Part shown: positions 45,601-58,300 of the stretch, in pieces | Layout: the number at the start of each line of letters is the position of its first letter | Position numbering within the stretch: position 1 is the first letter of the stretch | DNA from: Acanthaster planci | Taxonomy: Eukaryota; Echinodermata; Asteroidea; Valvatida; Acanthasteridae | Assembly: GCF_001949145.1 (NCBI RefSeq) | Contig: NW_019091362.1 | Location: 11,505,948 to 11,569,947 of the forward strand | Length of the DNA: 64,000 bases | Reading direction: 5' to 3' | Translations under genes and position numbers: made by a program | Notes under the pieces: model-generated | What the model was told of the DNA's origin: nothing | The model's database searches: none | What the model saw: the letters and a program-made list of their open reading frames with translations, nothing else

Positions 45601-48309
45601 CTGATTTTAGGAAAACAACAAAAATGGTTTCCGTGGTCTATTAAAATTTGATTGGCTGTTATTTTCAGTGGATAGTTTTGCGTAAAGCTTCCTTTGTACC
45701 TTTAAAAGTAATTCAGATGCCCATTGCCATGTTGAAAAATGACTTCTTCGCTTCATTACAAAACGGGGAAGTTTAGGGTCTGGTTTCGGGTTGGATCCTG
45801 CATATCACAGAAATTCAAGCTGCTCACAGTCATTGATATCTTGGACCCTTTGAGTATATGAACTCAGCAATGCACCAACCACAGAAACAGTCCGTTAGAG
45901 GGAAATTAAGGCCTCACAAGGTCGGAGATGAAAATTTGGGGTCGTTAGTCAGACTTTCAACCATTGGAAAACAATTGACCATTCATGCATCCAGACTCAT
46001 TAAAAAAAGCTTAATAGTTGTACAGGCAAAATTTGCTCGTACACTGTAGATACGTGCTCACCCCCCTTTTTTACTGAACTATTTTGTGCACATGTAACTT
46101 TTTCAGAAAATGTGTGCTCAATTTTGTGAAGAATATTAACATTTGTTGTAAAGAATATCTCAGGAAAGCCTCAAACATCTTCCCAATATTCCTCCTCTAG
46201 ACATGCAAGGAGATGCACGCCAGAGCTACCTCAAGGTTCTTTAAACTACCCGTCTGAAATTGTTTTAATTTGTTATTTTGTTTTATTTATTGAACATTAT
46301 CTTAAGTGGTGGGGGTTGAACCATTTCGTGTTCTGGTTTTCACTGAGCTGTCTGGTTTTAGTTTTTAACCAGTCTGAAAATCACTGCAAGAAAAGGTGCC
46401 CCAACAATAATTTGTCATTTATGGCATAAAAACGTTCCTTTTAAAGCCAAGTCGATTGTCTATTTCGTACATAGCTCTTACAGCAGTGGGTCCTGAAGGC
46501 CTGACAAAATTTCTGTATTCTCGTGAAGTTCTTTATTTTCGAAAGCAGAGGCAGAGCCCAGAAATCCGATATTCGAATTTCTTTTTGAAATTCGTTAACC
46601 GGATTTGAAGTTGTCATATCTTGTTACATAATTATAATAATAAGAAGAAGATGCCCGTGTCTATATATGACAGATGTGAATACTTCGTACATTCTTTCAG
46701 GTTTTGTGATAATGTGCGTTGTTTTGCAGTACTGAAGGAAGGTTTTTTTAAGATGGAAGCGGAAACTTACGTTTCAGTTGATTTTGTTTTGTTTTTCAAG
46801 TATACCTAACAAAAACGTTTTTCTTATTTACTTTGTAAATAAGAAAATTGTGGAAATTGTAGTATACACATTGTTTGTTAATTTTGAATTTTGAAGAGTT
46901 TAAAACTGCTGACGAGGCTACGATGTAAATGAATATGAATAAATATTATATTCGTGGTATCGGTACGTTATGATCGGCGTCTGTTTGTTTGTATGCTTTT
47001 TGTTTTGTTTGTTTTGTTTTATTTTGCAAGCTTTATGATACTTCCAGTTTACAGTTGCTCATTGTTGGAGATTGTACTGCTGTGTTCACCGTTAGAATGG
47101 GTTGCAGGAAAAAGTAGCTTCAGAAAATAAGACAGTCACCAAAATTAGTCATGTATTTTCGCACTGTTACGTAAATTTAATCGCTTATATGTTCGCAAGC
47201 CTCTTGTTTGTAAATTTTGTGCTGTAAAAACCAAGCTTTAGTTTACTTAAGCATTCTCATAGGTTATAACTGCAGTACTGATCACATAATTACGGTTACG
47301 CAGTTGTGTCTTCTCATGCCTTCAGAATAGGACACTACCATTGTTCCTACAATATAAAGCGCTTTAATACATTGTATACTAAGCACCAAGCGAACAAGAG
47401 ACTGGCAACCGGGAAACACCCTTCGTTCCCTTTGTCTTCTACCCTCTACAGTAAAGAAGAACATGCACGCGTATTTAATTCGGTCATGTCTATCATGACA
47501 ACCGGTATCATGTTAGAAAACATGTCATTACTGAAGGAAATGAAGGCCGAACCAACATCCGGTTTCCACTCCGCGGTACGTGTTTCTCTTTAGTATTGCC
47601 ATGATTGTATTTTTCTTTTTTCCCAATCCTTACATTTTGCAAAACATGCCAAAAAGGTGCATTGGGTAAAGTCTGAGCACATTTGCAATAATTACTTCCA
47701 TCATAAGCGAAATGTATTTTATGTATCATATCTTGCGACCAATAGACATTTTTTCAATCCTAAAAACCATGGATAAACCTCTTAAAATGTAAAGTGTAAC
47801 ACATGTATATCCAGAAGGATGAGTAGACTAATTCGTTTTCAGCCGTCTGTCTATAAGTGCGAACCGTATCTTTTCACTGAAATATGCATTTGTTTTTGTA
47901 TTTTTTTGTGAAATTCCGTCCGTGATCTGTAAATCTCTGATTCCTAGTTTTATCAAAACAATTTTTACATCGGATTCTCCTTACTTTACATGACATCTCC
48001 CTTATAATCGTGGTGATGCATACACGTATTTTAGATTCTGATATTAGTAGAATTTTAAACAATGAAATGATTAACAATAAAAGTCCTCCCCTGTAGCTGA
48101 CAAACGGCCTTCGTGGTAATTCACGTGCTTTTACAATATTGTGCAGTATTTAAGATAATGTTGTATTCCAATACACTAGATACATGCATTTTCTAAAACT
48201 AGCTGTTATCACATCAGTGTTCACTCACTTGTTGCTTTGCGTAACACTTTACAAAATGCATCAGAAATGTCACGTCCACCTCACTGTGAATAATTCTTTG
48301 AGACTTGAG

Positions 48310-48425
48310 CTTAATTGCTTAAATTCTGGATTTTTGCAGACTTGGCAGGCTTATGGTTTGAAAATAAGCCCCTCAAAATGCCATCTTGTACGTATCCGGT
48401 TGAAGATTGGTGAAAACCTTTACTG
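48310..48425 (+). pseudogene. Possible Ty3/gypsy reverse transcriptase scrap
   Basis: A short frame contains LQTWQAYGLKISPSKCHLVR, which resembles the L...GL.LSP.KC.L block after the reverse transcriptase active site in Ty3-type elements. Nothing else of such an element is seen next to it. Confidence 0.3.
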
Positions 48426-49263
48426 AGCAGTTTTCTTTTGACCGTGACGCAGGACCATAACTTCACGAATATACTTTTAAAGTGTGTTTTTCATATATCA
48501 TATTTTTTCTCTGAAAACTCGAGCATTGTTAATACAGAACATAGCAAACAACTCTGTAGAATTTTTAAATAAATGCAAAGCGACCTTTTTTCCCCCAGGG
48601 ATGCATCATCAACGAAAAACGACGTGATGTGTTTTTCAAGTGGATTGCAGTGAACTACGACGCCGAAGATTCTAGTATTGACCATCAATTTCAAGTAAGT
48701 TCTCCGTATTTTTTAGTGTGCCGAGGCTTGCTTTGGATTATCAGAAAGAGAGTTCGAAATCCAATGGCTTATTGGGATCTCCAAATTTATGCCGTGGGTA
48801 CGCAGTCCCCCAAGAAAAAGGCGTAAAATCGTGCAATCTTGTGTGTTTTAAGTGCTCAAAAGGACAATTCCAAGACTACTTTCAAGTGGTGGTTTATCCG
48901 TGAAATAATGGATGACTTCAGAGGATTTGAAAGTCAATCATTAAAATAATGTCATTAAAATAATAAGATACCGTGATGCCTAAATGTTCCTATTTTCTAC
49001 ACAAAGCAAACAACGTACTGTTCCCGCAATCTACATGTATTTCCATTCAAATTTATCAACTGTTAACATCGAATTCGTTTTAGAAATTCACGAATTTCAT
49101 ATCCGACGTTTAATTCCGTCATTGAAAGCCCATTTGTCCTCTTTACTGATTTTACATACTTATTCATAAACATTAGTTCAGTTTCATAGTTTGTAATGTT
49201 TGCCGAACGCACGACAGATGAAACTTTTCTCTCGTTTTACAGTCATTGGTATATTACTCAAAT

Positions 49264-50538
49264 TCACGTTAAAAAGTTGGGCAACGAGGACGTATGCTCA
49301 AGTTTCGGCTTCGGTGAAAGAGGACGAGATGGCGCCACGTTCTCGTATACATCACCCTGTGGTTCCGTGTCACCATTGGAATGGTTGTCATCGTTGTTTA
49401 GGTTGGTTACATTTTCATATTCCGTCTTTTTCCGCTGATGCACCGACCTTGGTGTGGAGTAGTGCGGTGGAGATGTCGAGCGACGCCCGAGAACCGGGAG
49501 CGTGGCGGCCGATGTTGGCGCCGGGGTGTTAACGTACACGTTGTCAGGATCGATGGATGGTGGAGGCGCTGGCTTGTGGGGCGGTGGGTGGGTTCCATCG
49601 TCCTCCTCGTTAGTCACATGCCAAGAGTTGGTCGTTGCCCCATTCTCTGCCCTCTCGTTCAGGGTGGTCTCAGCGTTCTCTTCGCGGTGTGGCTCGCCAG
49701 GCTCGTTCTGCTCCTCATTCAGCACGATGTGCCTTCGGGACTGGCTGCGCTTCTTGGACTGCGAACGTCTGGAGCGGTAAGTCTTTCGGAGGCACCAGGC
49801 GAAGCACACCACCGTTAGCACGACCACAGGGATTCCGCCAGCTGCCGCACATGCGATGAAAATCCACAAATTGATCATTGACCTGTCCTTATTAGGCACG
49901 TATGGCTCCTGTATAAGGTCAATTGTCAAACTAGCGTTTACTCTCAGCCCTGAGGGTACATAAGCCTCACATGTTATCACACTGCCGTTATCAGATGTCA
50001 TCAACTTTTCTATCTTAGCAATTTTACCGTCTTCTTCCCTCATGAGCTTACCTCCATGACTTTCATTCTTCACGCTGTCTACAAACCAATGATAACCGGC
50101 GATCGCTGGTATGCCCTCCGCCTTGCATATGAAGGAGGCTTCCTTCCCTGTGACAAAAGCACCTCCGAAGTTCTCAACGGTTGCAGTGGGAGGTACTACA
50201 AAAGGCATCAATGTGCATCTTGATACCTCCAATGATGTGCGGTTCTGTCCCACGCAGAGGAACTCGACGCCGTTATCCAGCCCCGCGATTCGCCAGATTG
50301 CCGCCCCATCGGTTGAAGATATCGGCGTCGTGTCTTCGCCTGAACTACTTATTCGATACCAGTTAAGGTTACTGTTGTCGACATCAGGGCCCGTCCAGTT
50401 GCAGCTGAAGGTGCCAAAAGTGCCCTCTTGTATGGGTCCATTGTCGTGAGTCGAGGTGAAGGAACACATGAGCTCATTTGTCGCGGAACACCAGAGGGGT
50501 AAACAAGCTGCAAACGCAACTAACCTTGCGAGATACAT
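49264..50538 (-). CDS. Intronless two-Ig membrane receptor with YxN tail
   Basis: A single open frame of 424 codons from the ATG at 50538; an in-frame TAA lies upstream. Residues 1-20 are a signal peptide. Ig-like domain 1 spans about 25-110 (Cys46...Cys95 with NWY between). Ig-like domain 2 spans about 115-208 (Cys138...Cys190 with YHWF between). There are several N-x-S/T sequons. Residues 222-250 are a TM helix followed by basic SR-rich sequence. The tail has a proline-rich PPPHKPAPPPS and tyrosines in YVN (335), YENV (374) and YENV (398), each fitting the YxN motif of Grb2-type SH2 domains; LPNFL lies near the C-terminus. It is probably a cell-surface adhesion or immune-type receptor; the ligand is unknown. 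Its lack of introns contrasts with the neighbouring genes and suggests a retrocopy or an ancient intron-poor family. The TEYEN pentapeptide is shared with the tail of the HYR/FN3 receptor. Confidence 0.82.
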   Translation of the reverse strand: MYLARLVAFAACLPLWCSATNELMCSFTSTHDNGPIQEGTFGTFSCNWTGPDVDNSNLNWYRISSSGEDTTPISSTDGAAIWRIAGLDNGVEFLCVGQNRTSLEVSRCTLMPFVVPPTATVENFGGAFVTGKEASFICKAEGIPAIAGYHWFVDSVKNESHGGKLMREEDGKIAKIEKLMTSDNGSVITCEAYVPSGLRVNASLTIDLIQEPYVPNKDRSMINLWIFIACAAAGGIPVVVLTVVCFAWCLRKTYRSRRSQSKKRSQSRRHIVLNEEQNEPGEPHREENAETTLNERAENGATTNSWHVTNEEDDGTHPPPHKPAPPPSIDPDNVYVNTPAPTSAATLPVLGRRSTSPPHYSTPRSVHQRKKTEYENVTNLNNDDNHSNGDTEPQGDVYENVAPSRPLSPKPKLEHTSSLPNFLT

Positions 50539-53500
50539 GCTGGTTAATAGGCACAAAAGTCGAAGTTATTCTCCAAACAGGGTCAAATTGCTGATCTGGC
50601 AACTCGGAGACGCTGAAGATGTTCAATATAGATTCTGTAGGAGTAACAGTCTGAGACGGTTCTCTTCTCTAAAGCCACAAATGACTTCAGTTATTAAGAT
50701 TTTTGTCCTGCGTTGCTTAGCGAAGTCATGCATCAAACTCGGACCGCGTAATGATTTTCAATGGGTACGCCAACATGAGAAATTAAGGCAGAGTTTTTGG
50801 GCTGCTGGCATTGATATCAAATACCTTCCTTATAACGTTGATGGTCCAAAATGACACTTGGAGCACTCTGTAGTGTAGACCTGGATCGTATTGCATTCGG
50901 CTCTGCTGTCTTTGAAATCACTCATCGTTTTAAAAGCAAGGATAAACTCTAAGCCCGCGGAGTGCGCCTGTTGTGTCTCCCACGATGATACACATTCCCT
51001 GCAGTTTTACATTTCTTGTCCGCGTTGCAGTAATGTTCGTGAAATTTCTACTTCAAAAACGCGAACCGGTTGGACTTTTGAGAAACGACTGAGATTGTAC
51101 CACACAAGCTTATCAATATCGTGGTCAAATTCCCTGTACATCTTCACGCATGTTACACATGCTCCACAGTCAGCTCATATATAAAGTAAAGAAATTACTT
51201 CATTCTACACAGTCAGTACGAAGTAACGTATCAAACTCCCACAGACGGAACCGGCAACTTCCTGCCCTATCTGACAGGGCCATCTCATAGCTTTGACACA
51301 GCGATTGTGTTGAGGAAGCGTGGTTAAACGGTCCAGACTCAAGAGCCAGGATAGCTTTTCATATAGTGTTGCCTGGTTTGTTAGTTGCAAAACGCGCAAC
51401 CACAGGGCGGACCGGGGTTGATCTTCCTTCCCTTTGGGAGAATAATTGTCCCATGCACTCTGGTATCTTATACCTTTAATCTTTTGTGCTTCATTTGGTC
51501 ACAGTTAATTCATCACATTTTCCCCAGGATTTAATGCTAAAGTTCCCTATAAAATCGATGAGTAATGAAAGCTGACGCCTGCAATATAGCACCGATTTTT
51601 GGGCAGCAGAATTGGAAAGGCTGTGTACAAACATCTTAATAACTTATATAATAATTATGAATTGTGCATCGAGTCATCGTTGAAAACAAAGAAAAGTTTC
51701 GTTTAGTCGAAAGTCATTTTTTAAAACTCAGTACCGTGTTTTCAGTCACTGCACAACTTGTTAATTTCTTCCGAAATCCTAACTTTCGTAAGCATTCTTT
51801 CCCTTTGACAATGCCGTTAATTGAAAAAAGTGTTTTGAAAATATACCCTGTTTTAGCGATATAATACATTTAGCATGCCCACCTTCTGATGATGACGTCA
51901 GACAAGTGGTTCCACTGATCACCCCATTTTCTCAACGGATTACGTTGAATTCGTTTTCCGAGCTCAGAGTAAAACTAGGAATTTCAGATTGAATATTTCC
52001 TGCGGTCGTGTATTTTTCATGACTGTGTTGTGCCAAATGTCCAAAATTCCTGAATATTGTAAGGGATTGAGAAGAAAGCGTTGGAAACTGAAGGGAAATT
52101 ACATTTCAAAGAATTCATAAGTAGCCTACTTCCATTCTCCCTACTAATAGACTGTATTTTTGTGTCATGCATCTTGAATTGAAGTTGAGGTTTACTTTTT
52201 TATCTTTGGGACCTGGGAGTAAAAGTAACAGTAAGGAAATAAAATTTATTGCAAATTAATGCCACTTTTGCATTTTTAATAATTTCAAATTTGTGATAAA
52301 TTATATCTAAATGTTTAAAGCCACATTTAAACATACTGAATCCGTCTGGAACCACGCCATTTAACATATTACATTAAATGTGAGGGATTCAGGGAACATG
52401 ATGAAAAACTGCTTCCCCGTGAATAAAGTCTAATGAATGAATTTATTTTGTGGCCGTGCTGACAGGAGAAGTCAGAATCTGCTCTTATAGGGATTTCAAT
52501 ATACAAGAGGGAGTGATCCTGTAAAGGCCCATCTCCATGGTCAAAACTGTGGGAGGGAGGGAACATGCACTTTCTCCCCCGATAGATTTTTAATGGCTTT
52601 GATGGGTTTTGACCCAGACGGATAAGCCAGCTGCCATATTGGAATTACAGTGGCCAACTTCGGTCGGCAGTACACTGCAGATAGCTTCCTGGAAAAATAT
52701 CCTTGTTTCATTTTTGATGTGAAACAGAGAGCGGAAACCACAATTGGAAAGTGCAACCCTCCATCGATACTGAAAAACAAACCTTCGGCTCAAGGCAAAA
52801 TACTTAAGCAAAGGAAACTCAACCGTACCCTGGCATCCTATACATTTTCTAACCCAGCCATTACAGTTGTAGACGGTAGTTACATAAACGTCAGCATTTT
52901 TGAGCACAGATTATTAAGAATGTTTTACAAAAAATGCGTAATGGTCTCTCCTTCAAGCCTGATCAAGAACGATTGAAATTACGAATGATTAGCAGAGGAA
53001 ATGTGAAGATAGGCTTATTGTTCTCAGAATCCGACTGAAAAATTACATCCACTCGTGAATAATATGGTACAATTAGATATAGATAAAGATGAAATATGAT
53101 TGATCAAAACGTATTATGTACCACGCTCTACGTTTAATGTCTTACGTTTTTGTTCACTTTCTAATTTCCAATCTTAGTTCTACCAGCATGCTTGGTTAGG
53201 CGTAGTTACTGTACAGTATACATCTATAACCCTTCTACCATTTACATGTATAACAAGTGCAGTTGCTGTTCAAGAGTTTTGCAATACCTTTGCTGCAGTA
53301 TTCCCCGTTTTGCATAAATTGTATTTGGTTACAAATCTGTAAGGGCTACCATTCTTTTGCAGATGTGAATTTTTACGTCTGAGCTAGCCTGAAGTAATGT
53401 AATAAGGGGACTTTCTGTACGTACATGTACATTTCGAACTGTGATTTTAGGCACAATGAAACCCATTCAGCCAGCATGTGTGGTCACATTACGCTATTCC

Positions 53501-55078
53501 AGTTGTGTTCTTACACTCTGAATGCTGCAAATATGCAATAAAATTCTTTATTTTAAAGAAATTCCCAGTAGAGAAGCCTATTAAGCTAAAAAGCGAATAT
53601 GCCTCATTATTTTGAAATTCGGAATGCTAATGCCTTTGACCTTAAAGAGCACCTCTAAGGAAAACTTTTTTTCTCTGATTTTATCTGTTCAACTAAATAT
53701 GGATGCATCCAAATCGAATACAGTGTTATTTGTATTCAGCGCTCAACTATAACAAGCTAAAAAGGTTTTTTTTCTGTTCATGCCAAGATGCAAATTCTGA
53801 ACGTGCTGAATGTAGATTGTGTTATTCAGAGAAAACGAGGGGAACCCTCGCCCTGTGTTCGTAGTGGATAAACCCTTGTGCATGTCAAACAGTGCACGCA
53901 GCCATTGCTTGTAGCCATTGTTGGCATGCACAGGGGTTGAGACCGGAGGGCGAAAAACCTGTCTCTTTCCAACTTGCGGCTGGCCTGGCAAATGAGTGGT
54001 CACGGGATGTGAAAGGTGCAGTTTTGTTCAGTGGGGTACTGTGCAGTTCCTTCTAATTCCCTAGGGGGTTACTACTTTTAAGATAACAGATCTTTTATGG
54101 GGGAGTTAATAATGGTTCAGAAATCAGGGGTAAACCGCTCCAAATCTTGTAAACCAAGATATATTAAATCATTAGGGGAAAATGGGCCAAGCCAAAATGA
54201 ATCAGCCACATTGATAGTTTTGTCAGTAGAATGCTTGCTTGCCTTTTTGTCTGCAGAATACGGCCTCTAAGAAGGTTTTGCCGACCGGGCGTTTATTTTC
54301 AAATTACCGTATTTTTGTAAGAGCTTCCATTTGTAAAATTCAAATACGGCGTAGACAAATACACTGGAGTTTACAACTGAAATTCAAGCACAAAACGATC
54401 ACGCCCACGACGCCATTTTGTGAATCATAATTTAGTCATACTTTTATAATACTATTCGCTAGAAATATTGTATTTTAAGCTAATTTTATGTCAAACACAC
54501 GCAGCCATATTCACTACCTACCCAATTCTTTGTACTCTTTGTACTCTATGTACCCTTGTCCAAAGGTCAACAGTTACGCTGTAGATACATTCATATTAGT
54601 CATAGTTTAGCATATTTACAGTTGTTTATGTGTGGGTCTATAAAAGCTATAGCCACATGCCGGTGTTCCCTTTGCAACGTTTTGGTTACAAATCAACACC
54701 TCACGTTATGTGCATTTGAACGGCCGCATTCATAAACAGAGACGAACGTCTCAGCAGAGGTGAAAACGTAACATTTCCATTGGCTTTGTTTTTCGGCCCA
54801 TGCAGATAAATCAAATCAATATTTTGTGAGGTAAATGTTTTAAAAGAAGAGAATGAGGCAACCGAGTTTTTATATCAAAGTTACTGTAACTAGCCATGGT
54901 CTCTAAGTCTATTCTTGTTCTCTGAATACTGCCATTCTTACGTGTCGGAATGGCATCACTGCCTTGAATTACAGCAGTGTCCGCAGGTGTTGTTAAAGAA
55001 ATCTAGTGGGGCGGGCGCAAAATGCATCTATCACTGTCATGCAGTGAATCGGTGCGTCAACACATCGACCTCTTCCGG
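50539..55078. other. Gene-free stretch between Ig receptor and SRCR-7TM receptor
   Basis: No supported gene. The overlapping frames on opposite strands at 52590-52976 cannot both be real and neither is recognisable. A dispersed repeat copy lies at 52209-52372. The 3' part is the 3' UTR of the minus-strand 7TM gene ending at 55079. Confidence 0.55.
52209..52372. repeat. Dispersed AT-rich repeat, copy 3 of 3
   Basis: GGGACCTGGGAGTAAAAGTA, AAATTAATGCCACTTTTGC, TCTAAATGTTTAAAGCCAC and CACGCCATTTAACATATTAC align with the copies at 45409 and 11001. Confidence 0.5.
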
Positions 55079-55333
55079 TTACCCCAGAGAAGTAGTTTTT
55101 GTGACTGGAGTTGTTTGTGCGTTCGAGAGGTATGGACCTCTAGCGGTGGCCACGGCTGGTCGAACAAGCTTTTTTCGCCACAGTGTCCTCGCTTGGCGAC
55201 TGAAAGCAAAGGATAGGAACACAAAGACACCCTGCAGGGAGCAAAAGATGATGAACAGATACCGAAAGACGACCAATCCCGTTGCCATAGTGACGAACCC
55301 AAGGATCCAGGCGAAACTCATCAAACTTGATAT
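55079..55333 (-). CDS. 7TM receptor exon 6: TM6, TM7 and tail
   Basis: Acceptor CTCAAACAG, phase 0, stop TAA at 55079-55081. MSFAWILGFVTMATG is TM6 and RYLFIIFCSLQGVFVFLSFA is TM7. The tail is about 40 residues and contains PYLSN. Confidence 0.85.
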   Translation of the reverse strand: MSSLMSFAWILGFVTMATGLVVFRYLFIIFCSLQGVFVFLSFAFSRQARTLWRKKLVRPAVATARGPYLSNAQTTPVTKTTSLG

Positions 55334-58300
55334 CTGTTTGAGTAATGCATTGAAAAAGTCAATTAACCTGACCCTTTCATGATGAATTACACTTATTTTA
55401 GAGACCAGATCTTGTGTGTATAGAAAAACGTGTTCCTCATAATCAAGTGAGAACACGGAAGTACTTTAGAAGGCTACCTTGTGAAATTCAGAAACTTGTG
55501 ATATCTATATACGTAAGTATATAGATACAGATATAGATACTTTCGACACAGAGTCCAATATATGTGTATATCACTTGTCTTGTTAAACAGGAGTTTTTCA
55601 TACCTTTAAGTAGACGACGAGCTCCTGCCACACTGCCTTGGCCCTGGATCCTTTCTTGCTCAAAATGGTGGAAGCTTTCTTGCTTGCTCGGATACCTCGG
55701 ATAGTGCAAGCGAAACACGCCACGTTGAAGCAGATGCAAAGCGCAATTGGTGCATAGAACATGACGTACGCAGACCCGCGTCCTACCAACCAACAGGAAA
55801 CCTGACCGCCGTAGCCGAAAACCAGACGGGTGCGGTTGCTGGTGAAGTGTAAAATTAGGTTGGGGGTCACGAACAGAAGCGGTGCACACCAGCCGATCAA
55901 ACACAGGCGGAGAAACCTACTCCTGCTCTCTGCGGTTTTGGCTGATGTTGTGGTGGTGAAGGTTCGCATCAAGTCCCAAGACATGACCGCCATCCATGCA
56001 AAGGTAGCCAGCCACATGTAGTGACTGACGACCGCTACGGTGATGCAGAGCGCACCGTCAGAAGGACCGATGACCACTGTGGATAGGATTGCCAAGAGTT
56101 GACCAGCCAAGATAGCAAGAGACAAGCTCATGATTGCCAGACCAGGTACGTTTCTCAGAGTTGGAAAAACGCCGTAGGTAATCAGAGTGGCCAATATCCC
56201 GGCCATAGACAAACTGAACGCCACTACGTTGAGAACCTGTGCCGGGTCATCAAAGGAAAAAGGATCCCCTGTGGTTGAACCACGGATCGTTGAGAAACAA
56301 ATAAGAGTTTCACCACTCAGTAAAGTCACTTCGGTGGGCACATCTGGGTCATGGATCTTCTCGTTTCCTTTAGCTTGAATTTCACATGTTATGTTGTTTT
56401 CTTTTATCCCACAATAGTTCACAAGTTTGAATTTCTCTGTAGTTTCTGCTCGGACTTGGTACACTATGGATGTATTTCGATATGTTGAGCTAACGAGTGT
56501 AGGAGCACTGGCGATGAAGAGGAATAAGTTCCCGCTGATATTGACCGGTGTCACATTCACGCGATTGACATCAAAACAGTCCACATCACCACTGCTGCTA
56601 GTGTTACTGTTTGGTGTCATCTGTAGATTAGATTTATCACTCACCAGGACCTCTGCCAAATTACAGCGACCCACCCAGTCCGTCCCAGGCCTGATTCTCT
56701 CCAGGCTCAAGACGTCATCCAACACCCCTTCAAGTTGACTTGTACTTTCCAAGTAAGAGGTTGTCAGGGAGAAGGCAGTGTCAACGGTTTCGTAAACTAA
56801 TTCTGATTTTAACAGTTGCTGGAGAGAGGGGAGGAAGTGTAGCGCCAGGCCAAGATTGGAATAACCAATGGCTTGCAGCAGACATTTTGCAGAGTCCACT
56901 CCAGAGCGAATGCTTTCATTGGTGTTTTGGGCGCCCTCGTTGGCAGCAGTAACATGTAGGTGTGTTGTAAACATCCTTGTGCTAAGATCTGCTGGATCTA
57001 CTGTAACGGTGTGGTGATTTACTCGTTGTGGAGTGACACTTGGAAATTGCTTGTGAATCAGCATCAAGCCCTCCATTACACTTTGTCCTTGGTTATCATC
57101 ACACACTCCCTCATATGATTGTCCTAAATTGCACTTCGCGCAATGTGGGTTTTTGAAATTTTTATGCGGTGCCATGTACGATTCACAGGCTTCCGTGTAG
57201 CCGTATGCGTACGTTGGACAAGTGCCAATCGTAGAAGGACACAGTCGCAACGTTTTCTCATAGTCAAATAAGGGTACTGGAAGTAGGAATTCATTGGGTA
57301 CTTTAGTTGCATTGGAGTCGAAGGATGAAGCAGCTGTAGCTCCATGACAGATAGCACACGCCACATTCTTGAAGGGCACCAGCGACCGATAGAGAACAGG
57401 ATTCACATTGGAGGGGAGGAGGCATGCCCGTCTTACTTCATCTTCTCCCCAGGAATCTGGACACTCGCTCACCAGTTGATATTTCAAATTCTGACTCGAA
57501 TCTAGGGACCAGCATTGGTAGTAGCGGAGGTTGTCCAGTAGTAGCAGGAAGAGATCGGGGTCATGCCTAGTGTAGTTGCTGCTCAGCCACTCCAGGGACG
57601 TCGAACACTCTCTGGCGACGTCATAGCAACAGTCTTGAAAAGTCTCAATGACGTCACAACCACACTGGACCGGGGATGATCTTTCTCCGCAGCGCCCTAC
57701 ACAAGTCTGTTCTGGTGTAATGCTTTCGCTTCCCGCCAGACCATGCATTGTTATTTCTACAGGCAGAGAAAAGGAAATCCGCAAAAATCGAGGTTATCTA
57801 TCGAACTTAAATGCATTTCATTGTTGTAGTTGTAATCATGGAATTTTCTAAGCTATTTCAAATCGCTGTGCCTTTTTAAAAGCTGACCATATTCACCAAA
57901 ATACATACACCAAATCATGCATGTGTCCTCGAGTTCTCAGCAAAATTGCATCACCTAGGAGTACCAACCTAAACTGCAAGATATACGCATGTAGTGGCCA
58001 CCCGTTCTCCAGCATTGATTTTGCAGTCGGAACCAGAAAAAGGATCCCTGGTGTTTCTTTCGTAACAGGTATTCCACCGCTTTGCCGCGTTTTTCGGCCG
58101 ATAGGAAGTGGGACTTGATCAAGCAGGACGCGCCGATGCGATAACAAACGTCTTTAGCCAGTCTCTGCGAGGGATTGCCATCATGGAGGCAGGCTGGCCC
58201 CCAACCAGTCCCGTTGAACTGCAACTCCAGAATGCCTTCTCGGTCGTTAAGACCGTCAACAAGACGAACACTGACATTCAATCCATAGAGACGGGTGTTA

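Larger units (their letters stand above)
45117..49263. other. Gene-free stretch between sialidase and Ig receptor
   Basis: No gene supported. It contains the sialidase 3' UTR, with an AATAAA at about 45443 inside a dispersed repeat, and a possible reverse transcriptase scrap at 48310-48425. The sialidase and the Ig receptor converge here. Confidence 0.6.

Noticed and set aside
52590-52976. Overlapping 105- and 108-codon frames on opposite strands
   Set aside because: Neither is recognisable and both cannot be coding; the region may be a decayed repeat.
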